Assembly (NCBI GenBank): GCA_003142915.1
Contig: PLNZ01000282.1
Coordinates: forward strand, 717 to 6,664
Reading direction: 5' to 3'
From: Ignavibacteriales bacterium
GTDB taxonomy: Bacteria > Bacteroidota > Ignavibacteria > Ignavibacteriales > Ignavibacteriaceae
DNA: 5,948 nucleotides
In this document: positions 1 to 5,739 of the stretch, piece after piece
How the letters are laid out: each line of letters starts with the position of its first letter
Position numbering within the stretch: the first letter of the stretch is position 1
Notes under the pieces: generated by a model
What the model was told of the DNA's origin: nothing
The model's input: only the letters and a program-made list of their open reading frames with translations
Database searches by the model: none
Translations under genes and position numbers: made by a program

Positions 1-103
1 TTTTTTTTTGATACCGCTTTTGATTTGTATTAAAGAAGAAAATCCTTTCTAATTCATCTTTATATATTAGAGGCAGATTAGATCTAAAAAAAATTGTTTG
101 CAT
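1..103 (-). CDS. Partial unrecognised gene downstream of the ACP (5' end only)
   Basis: An open frame starts at an ATG at 103 and runs off the left edge without a stop, about 34 codons (begins MQTIFFRSNLPLIYKDELER). It begins 17 bases after the stop of the upstream acyl carrier protein gene on the same strand, which suggests the same transcript. A weak purine-rich GAGAG lies about 9 bases before the ATG. The visible part is rich in aromatic and charged residues and has no signal peptide. I do not recognise the family. An in-frame chance opening of this length is possible in such AT-rich DNA, so existence rests mainly on position and strand. An earlier ATG at 116 is in another frame and stops after ten codons. 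Confidence 0.45.
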   Translation of the reverse strand, partial: MQTIFFRSNLPLIYKDELERIFFFNTNQKRYQKK

Positions 104-120
104 AGCAGTCTCTCATAAAT

Positions 121-432
121 TTAAATAGACTGTTGAGTCAATAAATCAGTTATATAGGCGGCAAATGTTCCTATTGTTTTAAAATGTGACTCCTCCTGGG
201 ATATAGAATTTCCGTCAATTAATGTTAAATTTTGCCCATATTTTTCTTCAATTTCCGATTCAATTGAAACTATTAAGTTTATGAATCCTAACGAATCCAA
301 TACTCCATTGTTTCCGAATAATACAGCATCTTCCCCTTGATTAATATCAATTTTATTTTTTAGTTGTTCGTTTAACTCAATACAAACTTTCAAGATAACA
401 TTGACAATTTCATCTTTCATTTTTATTCCCAT
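121..432 (-). CDS. Acyl carrier protein (noncanonical, LDSLG type)
   Basis: This is a small carrier protein that holds acyl groups as thioesters on a 4'-phosphopantetheine arm in the cytoplasm. The attachment motif is GVLDSLGFINLI; the serine is residue 47 counting from the ATG at 432, or 43 from the ATG at 420. An acidic helix follows (VSIESEIEEKYG), then a loop and a TIGTFAAYI helix, the usual four-helix ACP pattern. At about 100 residues it is longer than housekeeping AcpP (about 78), with a stretched loop between helices II and III. I recall this long-loop form from polysaccharide gene clusters. Two starts are possible. The ATG at 432 overlaps the stop of a dead fabG as TGATG, an arrangement preserved at the sister junction near 2130. 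The ATG at 420 has GGGA just upstream. A TTG at 435 is less likely. The gene is now separated from the main operon by an opposite-strand gene. Confidence 0.88.
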   Translation of the reverse strand: MGIKMKDEIVNVILKVCIELNEQLKNKIDINQGEDAVLFGNNGVLDSLGFINLIVSIESEIEEKYGQNLTLIDGNSISQEESHFKTIGTFAAYITDLLTQQSI

Positions 433-446
433 CAATTAATTGAATA
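415..446. repeat. Left copy of 32-bp direct repeat (fabG/ACP junction)
   Basis: This is identical base for base to 2113-2144 in the same orientation. On the minus strand it holds the last codons of a reductase (YSIN, stop), the overlapping TGATG and the first ACP codons (MGIKMK). Similarity continues on the ACP side to position 400 after a 6-base in-frame difference, and on the fabG side into the pseudogene at lower identity. Confidence 0.93.
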
Positions 447-645
447 TCTCCCATCAACTAAAATTATTGCCTCTCTAATCTATGCTGATTTTATTACTTA
501 GGAAAAATATTTAACAGCCCTCATTTGAATTTTTTTGAGAGAGAATAAGCCAGATTATTTCAATTCCAAGGTACAAATTTATTTTCATGATTTTCTCAAA
601 ATTTTAACACATTGATAAAAAATTATAAGTTACAGGTCTAAAAAT
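432..645 (-). pseudogene. Decayed remnant of a second fabG-like reductase gene
   Basis: No intact frame exists here, but the minus strand carries pieces of a reductase colinear with the intact gene at 2130-2879. Positions 541-600 match 2505-2564 at 46 of 60 bases, and 572-600 match at 28 of 29. The translation shares FEKIMKINLY, then GIE, then an SNE-x-C stretch near 523. Stops interrupt it at 511 and 604. About 260 bases are missing, including the YxxxK region. The frame then resumes at the extreme C-terminus, reading VDGRYSIN against IDGGYSIN, and ends with a TGA at 432 that overlaps the ATG of the living ACP gene. The upstream limit is vague; similarity to the FTPLRAFN region fades near 645 and the N-terminal half is absent. 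Frameshifts, deletion and stops make function very unlikely. Confidence 0.78.
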
Positions 646-705
646 ATTTGAATAATTTAAAATTAATCATATCCAGGTTTATTTCATAATATTTTAGAAT
701 CAGAG

Positions 706-738
706 TTTGCATGTGAACTAACTAAATTACTATTTTTG
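706..738 (+). promoter_or_regulatory. Predicted Bacteroidota-type promoter for the SGNH gene
   Basis: TTTG at 706-709 is followed after 21 bases by TATTTTTG at 731-738, a full match to the TTTG...TAnnTTTG pattern of Bacteroidota primary sigma-factor promoters. An overlapping sigma-70 reading is TTTGCA, 16 bases, TACTAT (728-733). Transcription would start about 15 bases before the ATG at 760, leaving room for the ribosome binding site AAGGGAG at 744-750. This is a motif prediction only. Confidence 0.5.
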
Positions 739-759
739 TATTGAAGGGAGTTAATAATA

Positions 760-2037
760 ATGACTAAGAATCAATTGAATAGACCTTTTTTATTATTTAT
801 TTTCACAATCATCTGTGCCTTTATAATATCTCAATTTCTGAAAGGTGTTACCCTGGATAAGGATAAAGGGACTGATGAAAAAGATAATCTGCATGCCACA
901 TTTTACCAACGCGCGCCTGAAGTGATAAACGTTCAAATATCCGGAAATCTTTCGCAGATGAAATATTTTTTCGATGGGTTAAAGCAGGCGAGAAGCAGCC
1001 AGGTTAGAGTAGCCCACTACGGAGATTCAGGTTTATTAGGAGATATGATTACTTCAAGTATTAGAGAAGATTTACAAAAAGTTTTTGGCGGAAGTGCAGT
1101 TGGATTTTTATCCATAACCTCGAGGGATATAATTTTTAGAGCCACAACTAATCAATCATTTTCTGATGACTGGAAAACGGTTACCGTATTAACTGCAAAC
1201 CCGCAGAATTTACCGCTTGGTATAAGCGGCTTCGTTTCAATACCGCAAGGCTCAAGCTGGGTAAGGTATGCTACTACAGGTTGGCATTCCTATTTGAAAA
1301 ATATCAGCACAGCAAAATTGTTTTACAGCAATGCTAAGAATTCATCAATCAAATATTCTTTTAACGACGGTTCAGATCAATATGCTAATCTTAAACCCGG
1401 CAATGAGGTTAAAGAACTTATTTTGAACGTACCCGGGTCCGGGAGTGCAAAGTCGATTAAAATAACCGCCACTCAACCGAATCAGGCTTATTTTTATGGA
1501 GTTAGCTTAGAATCAGGCAACGGTGTTTACATAGATAATTACCCCTGGCCAGGAGATGCCGGTCTCGGCTTTAGAAATATTCCTGAGTTATCCTTGATAC
1601 AGTTTAATAAGTTAATGAATTATAAATTAATCATACTAACTTTTGGTGCATATCAAGCAATCTACAGTTCAAATGATGACAGGTGGTACGAGAACCAGAT
1701 GATTAAAGTAATTAATGACTTGAAAAGTACATTTCCGCAAACGAGCATTCTTCTTATTGGCGTTGGAGATAAAAGTATTAAAAAAGGAACAAAGTTTGTT
1801 ACCGACCCAAGAGTATCTGAATTAAATAAACTCCAGTTAGATATTGTTGCTAAAACCGGAATTGCATTCTGGGACTTTTTCCAGGCAATGGGTGGTTATA
1901 ATTCAATGGTAACATGGGTTCATACAAATCCTCCTTTGGGGGCTTTTGATTATGAACACCCTACAGATTTGGGAGCTGAAAAAATTGGACATATGATAGC
2001 TAAAGCATTGATCGATGCATATAGCAACTCTAAATAA
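760..2037 (+). CDS. Membrane-anchored SGNH/GDSL-type hydrolase or O-acyltransferase
   Basis: The protein has 425 residues. A hydrophobic segment at about residues 10-29 anchors it, so the rest is probably periplasmic. The SGNH fold is recognisable. Block I is VAHYGDSGLLGD with nucleophile Ser90. A PGDAG turn at 264-268 is the likely block II glycine. Block III reads FGAYQA at 295-300. Block V is DYEHPTDLG with Asp397 and His400. FWDFFQAMGG (370-379) is typical of the larger SGNH proteins linked to cell-wall or polysaccharide O-acetylation. A beta-rich insert, roughly residues 140-255, separates blocks I and II, as in Ape1-like esterases. Block III normally has Asn (GxN); here Tyr298 occupies that place. 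The start is clear: AAGGGAG nine bases before the ATG. It is encoded opposite to its neighbours and flanked by a duplicated fabG/ACP junction, so it looks inserted. Substrate unknown; it may add or remove O-acyl groups. Confidence 0.85.
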   Translation: MTKNQLNRPFLLFIFTIICAFIISQFLKGVTLDKDKGTDEKDNLHATFYQRAPEVINVQISGNLSQMKYFFDGLKQARSSQVRVAHYGDSGLLGDMITSSIREDLQKVFGGSAVGFLSITSRDIIFRATTNQSFSDDWKTVTVLTANPQNLPLGISGFVSIPQGSSWVRYATTGWHSYLKNISTAKLFYSNAKNSSIKYSFNDGSDQYANLKPGNEVKELILNVPGSGSAKSIKITATQPNQAYFYGVSLESGNGVYIDNYPWPGDAGLGFRNIPELSLIQFNKLMNYKLIILTFGAYQAIYSSNDDRWYENQMIKVINDLKSTFPQTSILLIGVGDKSIKKGTKFVTDPRVSELNKLQLDIVAKTGIAFWDFFQAMGGYNSMVTWVHTNPPLGAFDYEHPTDLGAEKIGHMIAKALIDAYSNSK

Positions 2038-2060
2038 TTTTTCAAATAATCTCTAAAGAA

Positions 2061-2082
2061 AAAATATAATATCCTATATTTT
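2061..2082. terminator. AT-only inverted repeat downstream of the SGNH gene
   Basis: AAAATATA (2061-2068) and TATATTTT (2075-2082) are perfect inverted copies around a six-base loop. The element begins 23 bases after the SGNH stop. On the minus strand the second arm runs into further T residues, so it could end transcripts arriving from the fabG side. The stem contains no G or C, so it would be weak; it may simply be AT-rich intergenic sequence. Confidence 0.3.
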
Positions 2083-2130
2083 GAAAAAAATGATCCTTAA
2101 GGAATTGACAATTTTCATTTTTATTCCCAT
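2074..2130 (-). pseudogene. Stub of an acyl carrier protein gene after fabG
   Basis: The intact fabG ends in TGA overlapping an ATG at 2130 (TGATG), exactly as at the ACP start near 432. From that ATG the frame reads MGIKMKIVNS and stops after 18 residues at 2074. The living ACP starts MGIKMKDEIVNV, so the stub lacks two codons (Asp-Glu) and diverges after IVN; the phosphopantetheine site is absent. DNA similarity ends at about 2104. It is the reciprocal half of the scar whose other half is the fabG remnant at 432-645. A non-homologous tail of six to eight codons completes the frame by chance. Confidence 0.65.
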
Positions 2131-2144
2131 CAATTAATTGAATA
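2113..2144. repeat. Right copy of 32-bp direct repeat (fabG/ACP junction)
   Basis: This is identical to 415-446. Here the fabG side is the functional C-terminus (YSIN, stop) and the ACP side is a dead stub. A shared block (attgacaatt, 2104-2113 and 400-409) extends the similarity across a 6-base gap. The copies lie 1,698 bases apart and bracket the plus-strand SGNH gene. Confidence 0.93.
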
Positions 2145-2879
2145 ACCGCCGTCAATAATAAAATTTGATCCTGTGACCCACCTGCTTTTAGTGCTAAGCA
2201 AAAATAAGACTAAATTTGAAATATCATCCACCGATCCGATCCCTGCCGGATGCTTTTTAATAACAGATTCTATACCGTCAGGATAAAATTTTTCCATCGC
2301 CTCAGCAAGCTCGGTTTTTACAACCCCGGGTGAAATTGAATTAACCCTGATCTTACTTGATGCCAATTCCAAAGCCAGGCACTTCACGGCGCTAATTAAC
2401 GCCCCTTTCGAGGCTGCATAAGCAGTAAACCCAATCTCACCTTTTATCCCCGCAACAGATGATATCATTACAATTGAACAGTTTTCATTGGAAATCTTCT
2501 TAGAAGAAATAAGCCGAACTAATTCGATACCTGCATACAAATTTATTTTCATAATTTTCTCAAATATATTCCAATTGAATGCCCGAAGCGGGGTGAATTT
2601 ATTTATTCCAGCCGAATGGACACAACCGTCAACTTTGCCGCTTTCAGAAAATTTTTCCACGACAATTTTTAATTGAGAAAAATCTGTGATGTCGAATGCC
2701 TCAAATACAATCCTATTGGGATAAAGTTTTTTTAACGAATCCAGCCTTTCTTGATTTCTTCCTAATGCAAGAACATTAGCACCACAGCTTGCCAAATCCG
2801 AAGCAATTTTTTTCCCGATTCCGGAACTAGCACCGGAAATAATAAATCTTTTCCCTTCAAATTCATTTGATTGGTTCAT
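2130..2879 (-). CDS. fabG-like: FabG-like 3-oxoacyl-ACP reductase (short-chain dehydrogenase)
   Basis: A 249-residue classical SDR, the normal FabG length. The nucleotide-binding motif is SGASSGIG at residues 15-22, with HSAG (88-91) in place of the common NNAG. The catalytic tetrad is complete: Asn113, Ser141, Tyr154 and Lys158 (YAASK). SPGVVKTEL (183-191) and the C-terminal IDGGYSIN are standard. Members reduce 3-oxoacyl-ACP to 3-hydroxyacyl-ACP, usually with NADPH. I chose the ATG at 2879 because it overlaps the upstream synthase stop as ATGA, implying translational coupling, and because the family starts just before the glycine motif; a longer frame to 2960 lies wholly inside the synthase gene. 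In this operon the likely substrate is the product of the two KAS III enzymes. Other SDRs share these motifs, so the exact substrate is inferred from the neighbours. Confidence 0.88.
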   Translation of the reverse strand: MNQSNEFEGKRFIISGASSGIGKKIASDLASCGANVLALGRNQERLDSLKKLYPNRIVFEAFDITDFSQLKIVVEKFSESGKVDGCVHSAGINKFTPLRAFNWNIFEKIMKINLYAGIELVRLISSKKISNENCSIVMISSVAGIKGEIGFTAYAASKGALISAVKCLALELASSKIRVNSISPGVVKTELAEAMEKFYPDGIESVIKKHPAGIGSVDDISNLVLFLLSTKSRWVTGSNFIIDGGYSIN

Positions 2880-3928
2880 AATTCGCTTGGTCCTATTATC
2901 CTGGTTTTCGATAAATTCAATCCGATTGCGCCCCATGAAAGCCCGACACCAAAAGCACAAAGAACGGCTTTCTCCAACCTATTTTCTTTTTGCAAACGAT
3001 CATGCTCAATAGAAAGCATTAAAGGAATGGAAGCAGGACCGGTATTTCCAGTTAGTTGTACTGCAACCGGAACAGTTTCTTTCGGGACCTTTAATTTTTT
3101 CTGTAAATATTCTAAAATAAATTTATTTGCCTGGTGAAGAGCAAAAACTCCGACTTCCTGCTTCGCCCAGCCGGTAAAGCTTAATAAATCATTAATTACA
3201 GGGGGAACTTCGCGTAAGCAAAAGTTCATTATTTCCATTCCATCCATAAATAGATTTTCATCAGAGCGAATATTTCCATCTTCCCTTTCCGTTGCAACTG
3301 AAGATTTTTCATTTGAGGGATACCTTCCGCCGCCGGCTGGGATTATTAAATATCCGGCACCTGAACCGTCAGACATTATATTAAAAGTTAATTCATCATT
3401 CCCTTTTTCTATAAGAGTACAACTGCCGGCATCACCCATAACCATTCGTAAAGCTTTATCATCAGGATGAATTATTTGAGTTGTAACATCACCTGTAAAA
3501 GCTAAAACTTTTGAACAACTTCCCGATGATATTAATAATGAAGCCTGGTAAAGAGCGTAAATATAGCCTGAGCATCCATATCTTATATCAAAAGCCACAG
3601 CCGTTTTGGGAATGCCAAGTTTGTTTTGTAAAATTACACTTGTAGCTGGAATTTTATGATCAAAAGTTTGGGATACAAAAACAATTCCATCAATACTTGA
3701 AGGGTCTATCGACAATTCCGAAAAAATATCTCTTGCAGATTTTTCGCATAAATCGGAAGTACACATCCCGGGCGGCGCATACCTGATTTTGTAAATACCC
3801 GTGCTGCTCATTATCCTTTTTACTTCTAATTCACCGTATTTGGCTGAAAGATCATTTAAGTCTAATTCATACTTGGGATAAGTTGATGATACAGCCTTTA
3901 CTGAAATACCGCTTAATTTTATCTTCAT
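2876..3928 (-). CDS. fabH-like: 3-oxoacyl-ACP synthase III (FabH-like), second copy
   Basis: A 350-residue thiolase-fold condensing enzyme. KAS III enzymes load an acyl-CoA starter on cysteine, then condense it with malonyl-ACP to give 3-oxoacyl-ACP. The triad is visible: Cys119 in RYGCSGYIYAL, His265 in ALHQAN, and Asn295 in TGNTGPASIP. The C-terminal AFGVGLSWGA matches the FabH ending. It is about 30 residues longer than E. coli FabH (317), partly from a loop around residues 198-225 containing GGGRYPSNEK. The upstream paralogue shares the same overall plan, so they arose by duplication or paired recruitment. The start at 3928 lies 34 bases after the upstream stop with no clear Shine-Dalgarno; the end overlaps the reductase start by four bases. 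Starter preference cannot be read from the sequence; acetyl-CoA is a reasonable guess. Confidence 0.9.
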   Translation of the reverse strand: MKIKLSGISVKAVSSTYPKYELDLNDLSAKYGELEVKRIMSSTGIYKIRYAPPGMCTSDLCEKSARDIFSELSIDPSSIDGIVFVSQTFDHKIPATSVILQNKLGIPKTAVAFDIRYGCSGYIYALYQASLLISSGSCSKVLAFTGDVTTQIIHPDDKALRMVMGDAGSCTLIEKGNDELTFNIMSDGSGAGYLIIPAGGGRYPSNEKSSVATEREDGNIRSDENLFMDGMEIMNFCLREVPPVINDLLSFTGWAKQEVGVFALHQANKFILEYLQKKLKVPKETVPVAVQLTGNTGPASIPLMLSIEHDRLQKENRLEKAVLCAFGVGLSWGAIGLNLSKTRIIGPSEL

Positions 3929-3962
3929 TATTAAATTTTTAAAAACATAGAAAAAAATCCCC

Positions 3963-5024
3963 TCAGATTTCTATTATTTCGGGGCAAACAATTTTTTCAA
4001 CATCCAGAATAATTGTTCCCCAAGACAAACCGACACCAAACCCGCACAACAATAATTTCATTTTTCCATTTTTTACTCTTTCACGGAGTTTATGAACAAT
4101 AGTTAAAGGAATTGAAGCAGAGCTTGTGTTTCCAAACTCTTTAAGAGAATAAGGGACCTTTTCTACCTTAATGTTCAGTTTCTTCCTTATAATATCGTTC
4201 ATAATAAAGTTAGCCTGGTGAAGAATAAATGCATCAATATCATTGATGTCAATATTAAATTTTTCAATCAGCAGCTTTATTGTTTTCGGTACTTCTCGAA
4301 GTGAAAAGTTAAATATGTCAATACCTTCAAGCACAACATGCAAATCACTCCTTTCAATTCCTCGATCAATATTTTTTAGTTTTAAAGACTCCTGCGTAAC
4401 AGGAAATCTGCCGCCGATATTTCCGCTCTTCATTAAAATCGTTTTATGACCGCTGCCATCGCAGCCGAAATCAAAATACATTATTCCGGAGTCTTCAACA
4501 AATTCTAATGCTGTTGCGGTACCTGCATCCCCCAAAAGAGGATAAGCACTTTTATCAGTTATAGTTGTTGTTTTACTTGCAGTTTCCCCCACAAGTAAAA
4601 GACCTTTTTTAATTTTCATGGATGAAATCATACTTGAAATAACACCCAAGCCATAGACATACCCGGAACAGCCCAGATTTATATCGAAAGCAACACATGA
4701 TTTTAGTAAGCCTAAACGGTCTTGTAAAATAATTGAAGTCGCGGGAAATGGATAATCTGCTGTTTGCGATACAAATAAAAGTATTTCAATTTCATCTTTT
4801 TCCCATTTTAATTCATCAATCAAACCCTTCGCGGCATAATAACAAAAATCCGAAGTACATTGATCTTCTTCTGCAATATGCCGGAATTCAATATCTGTTG
4901 TTTTTACAAACTTTTTGCGTTCTTCTAAAGTTAATAAAGAGTAATCTAAATTTGAAACTTTATTCTTGGGAACACATGCGGAAATACCTCTAATAACAAC
5001 ATTATTTAAATATTGTGCCGGCAT
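3963..5024 (-). CDS. fabH-like: 3-oxoacyl-ACP synthase III (FabH-like), first copy
   Basis: A 353-residue KAS III homologue with an intact triad: Cys119 in NLGCSGYVYGL, His269 in ILHQAN, and Asn299 in FGNTSSASIP. The ending CGFGVGLSWGT is typical. FPATSIILQDRLGL near residue 93 and the GDAGTAT segment near 165 are further family landmarks. Like its downstream partner it carries extra sequence between residues 195 and 228 compared with E. coli FabH. It starts seven bases after the ACP stop, so the two are almost certainly co-translated, and the ACP is the natural carrier of its malonyl substrate or product. Both copies keep all catalytic residues, unlike pairs such as PqsB/PqsC in which one partner has lost them. 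They might act on different starters or form a heterodimer; the sequence cannot decide. Confidence 0.9.
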   Translation of the reverse strand: MPAQYLNNVVIRGISACVPKNKVSNLDYSLLTLEERKKFVKTTDIEFRHIAEEDQCTSDFCYYAAKGLIDELKWEKDEIEILLFVSQTADYPFPATSIILQDRLGLLKSCVAFDINLGCSGYVYGLGVISSMISSMKIKKGLLLVGETASKTTTITDKSAYPLLGDAGTATALEFVEDSGIMYFDFGCDGSGHKTILMKSGNIGGRFPVTQESLKLKNIDRGIERSDLHVVLEGIDIFNFSLREVPKTIKLLIEKFNIDINDIDAFILHQANFIMNDIIRKKLNIKVEKVPYSLKEFGNTSSASIPLTIVHKLRERVKNGKMKLLLCGFGVGLSWGTIILDVEKIVCPEIIEI

Positions 5025-5031
5025 ATTTTCG

Positions 5032-5265
5032 CTAAGATTTTTTTTGTTTTATTAAATCAAATACCTCAGATACTTTATTACATGCCCTTAATTCATTTGC
5101 AGAAATTGCAACCTCATAATCTCCATCAACCATAGCTAATAATGTCAATGCTGTTAATGAATCCCACTTTTCAAGATGCCTAAACTGTGTTTCAGGTAAG
5201 ATTGTCCCCAGTTCAATTTCATCAAAGCATCCTTCAAACTTTATGAGAAAATCTGCTATTTCCAT
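5032..5265 (-). CDS. Acyl carrier protein (WDSL type), first gene of the operon
   Basis: A 77-residue ACP, the normal family size. The 4'-phosphopantetheine site is HLEKWDSLTALTLLA with Ser36; a Trp before DSL marks carriers from specialised clusters, as housekeeping AcpP has ADSLD. The N-terminal helix, the acidic loop ILPETQF and the final helix VSEVFDLIKQKK fit the ACP fold. It differs clearly in motif, length and loop from the ACP at 121-432, so they are not recent duplicates. The start ATG at 5265 has TTAGGG upstream at suitable spacing, and a predicted promoter lies about 50 bases upstream. It leads the run ACP, KAS III, KAS III, FabG, and is the probable carrier for that pathway. Confidence 0.9.
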   Translation of the reverse strand: MEIADFLIKFEGCFDEIELGTILPETQFRHLEKWDSLTALTLLAMVDGDYEVAISANELRACNKVSEVFDLIKQKKS

Positions 5266-5313
5266 TGTTAACCCTAATGATGTTTATGAAAAATAACTAA
5301 AAAGGAAGATAGA

Positions 5314-5345
5314 TAAAATTATACTATTCCCTGTCTTTATCAAAA
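5314..5345 (-). promoter_or_regulatory. Predicted promoter of the ACP-KAS III-KAS III-FabG operon
   Basis: On the minus strand TTTG (5344-5341) is followed after exactly 19 bases by TAATTTTA (5321-5314), seven of eight positions of the Bacteroidota TAnnTTTG element. The same stretch reads as a sigma-70 promoter: TTTTGA (5345-5340), 16 bases, then a perfect TATAAT (5323-5318). Either reading places the start of transcription about 40-45 bases before the ACP ATG. Two independent consensus fits make this the best promoter candidate in the window. Confidence 0.55.
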
Positions 5346-5355
5346 TAATTTAGTT

Positions 5356-5370
5356 GTTTCAATTTGAAAC
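5356..5370. promoter_or_regulatory. 15-bp perfect palindrome upstream of the operon promoter
   Basis: GTTTCAA-T-TTGAAAC is an inverted repeat with seven-base arms around one base. It lies 10 bases upstream of the predicted -35/-33 element of the minus-strand operon, a suitable place for a regulator site. On the plus strand it is followed by GTTTTTTG, so a small hairpin with a T-run (a weak terminator) is the alternative. No regulator gene is visible in the window. Confidence 0.35.
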
Positions 5371-5680
5371 GTTTTTTGTCGTAAATATAAATAAATCATT
5401 TATTAATAAACAACTTATGGTTGGTATAATTTTAGAGTCGAAAACCGAATAAAAGAAACTTGACAAGGATAAAATTTCCAAATGAATTACAAAAACTACG
5501 AAGAAATAAATGATCGAAGATCTCAATATTAGACAAGCAGCTTATGGATTTCAATAAAGGAAAAGAATGTGTCTGATGAGAGACTTCTATTCAATTTTTA
5601 AGGATAATTATCAGTTTGCAATTTAAAAAATTATATATTTATTGTTATAAAATTATTATTGTACTAAAAATATTTAAACT

Positions 5681-5727
5681 TTTTTAATATATTATAAAGC
5701 TTTCTAAATTTAATTTTTAATATATTA
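5681..5727. repeat. Two 14-bp direct repeats before the acyltransferase gene
   Basis: TTTTTAATATATTA occurs at 5681-5694 and again at 5714-5727, 33 bases apart start to start, or about three helical turns. The second copy ends 12 bases before the predicted ATG at 5740. Paired regulator sites would look like this, but the sequence contains only A and T in an A/T-rich leader, so chance is a real alternative. Confidence 0.35.
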
Positions 5728-5739
5728 CTATTAAATATT

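Larger units (their letters stand above)
5266..5739. other. Divergent intergenic region, 474 bases, no gene recognised
   Basis: This is very AT-rich sequence between two divergent genes. Besides the operon promoter and the palindrome, it holds an extended -10-like TGGTATAAT on the plus strand (5422-5430) and a perfect TTGACA (5460-5465) with only a weak -10, neither convincing. A 14-base sequence is directly repeated at 5681-5694 and 5714-5727, just before the acyltransferase start. Small frames such as the 16-codon one at 5482-5532 have no recognisable content. No tRNA, rRNA or riboswitch core was seen. Confidence 0.6.

Noticed and set aside
84..116. A gene start at the ATG at 116, four bases after the ACP stop
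   Set aside because: That frame reaches a TAG after ten codons, within the run of eight T on the minus strand; the ATG at 103 in another frame stays open to the edge.
99..116. Inverted near-match (15 of 17 bases) between 100-116 and 5576-5592
   Set aside because: A match of this quality is expected by chance in a window this size and composition, and the flanks do not extend it convincingly.
447..2112. The segment between the 32-bp repeats as an insertion sequence
   Set aside because: It holds no transposase or terminal inverted repeats, and the repeats are coding homology (fabG/ACP junctions), not a simple target duplication.
2876..2960. A longer fabG start at 2960, adding 27 residues
   Set aside because: The extra part lies entirely inside the KAS III gene, its residues do not fit an SDR N-terminus, and the ATG at 2879 gives a clean ATGA overlap and the normal family length.
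2488..3137. Plus-strand frames at 2488-2676 and 2871-3137
   Set aside because: They lie antisense inside fabG and KAS III, which have complete family motifs; the antisense peptides show no recognisable domain.
4243..4993. Plus-strand frames at 4243-4449 and 4733-4993
   Set aside because: These are antisense shadows of the first KAS III gene with no motif or ribosome binding site.
5482..5555. Two small frames (MNYKNYEEINDRRSQY and MIEDLNIRQAAYGFQ)
   Set aside because: They are short, overlap in different frames and match no family I know. Gene debris is possible but unsupported.
5573..5579. CTGATGA, the conserved core of hammerhead ribozymes
   Set aside because: There is no adjacent stem II nor a following GAAA, so the seven bases are a chance match.
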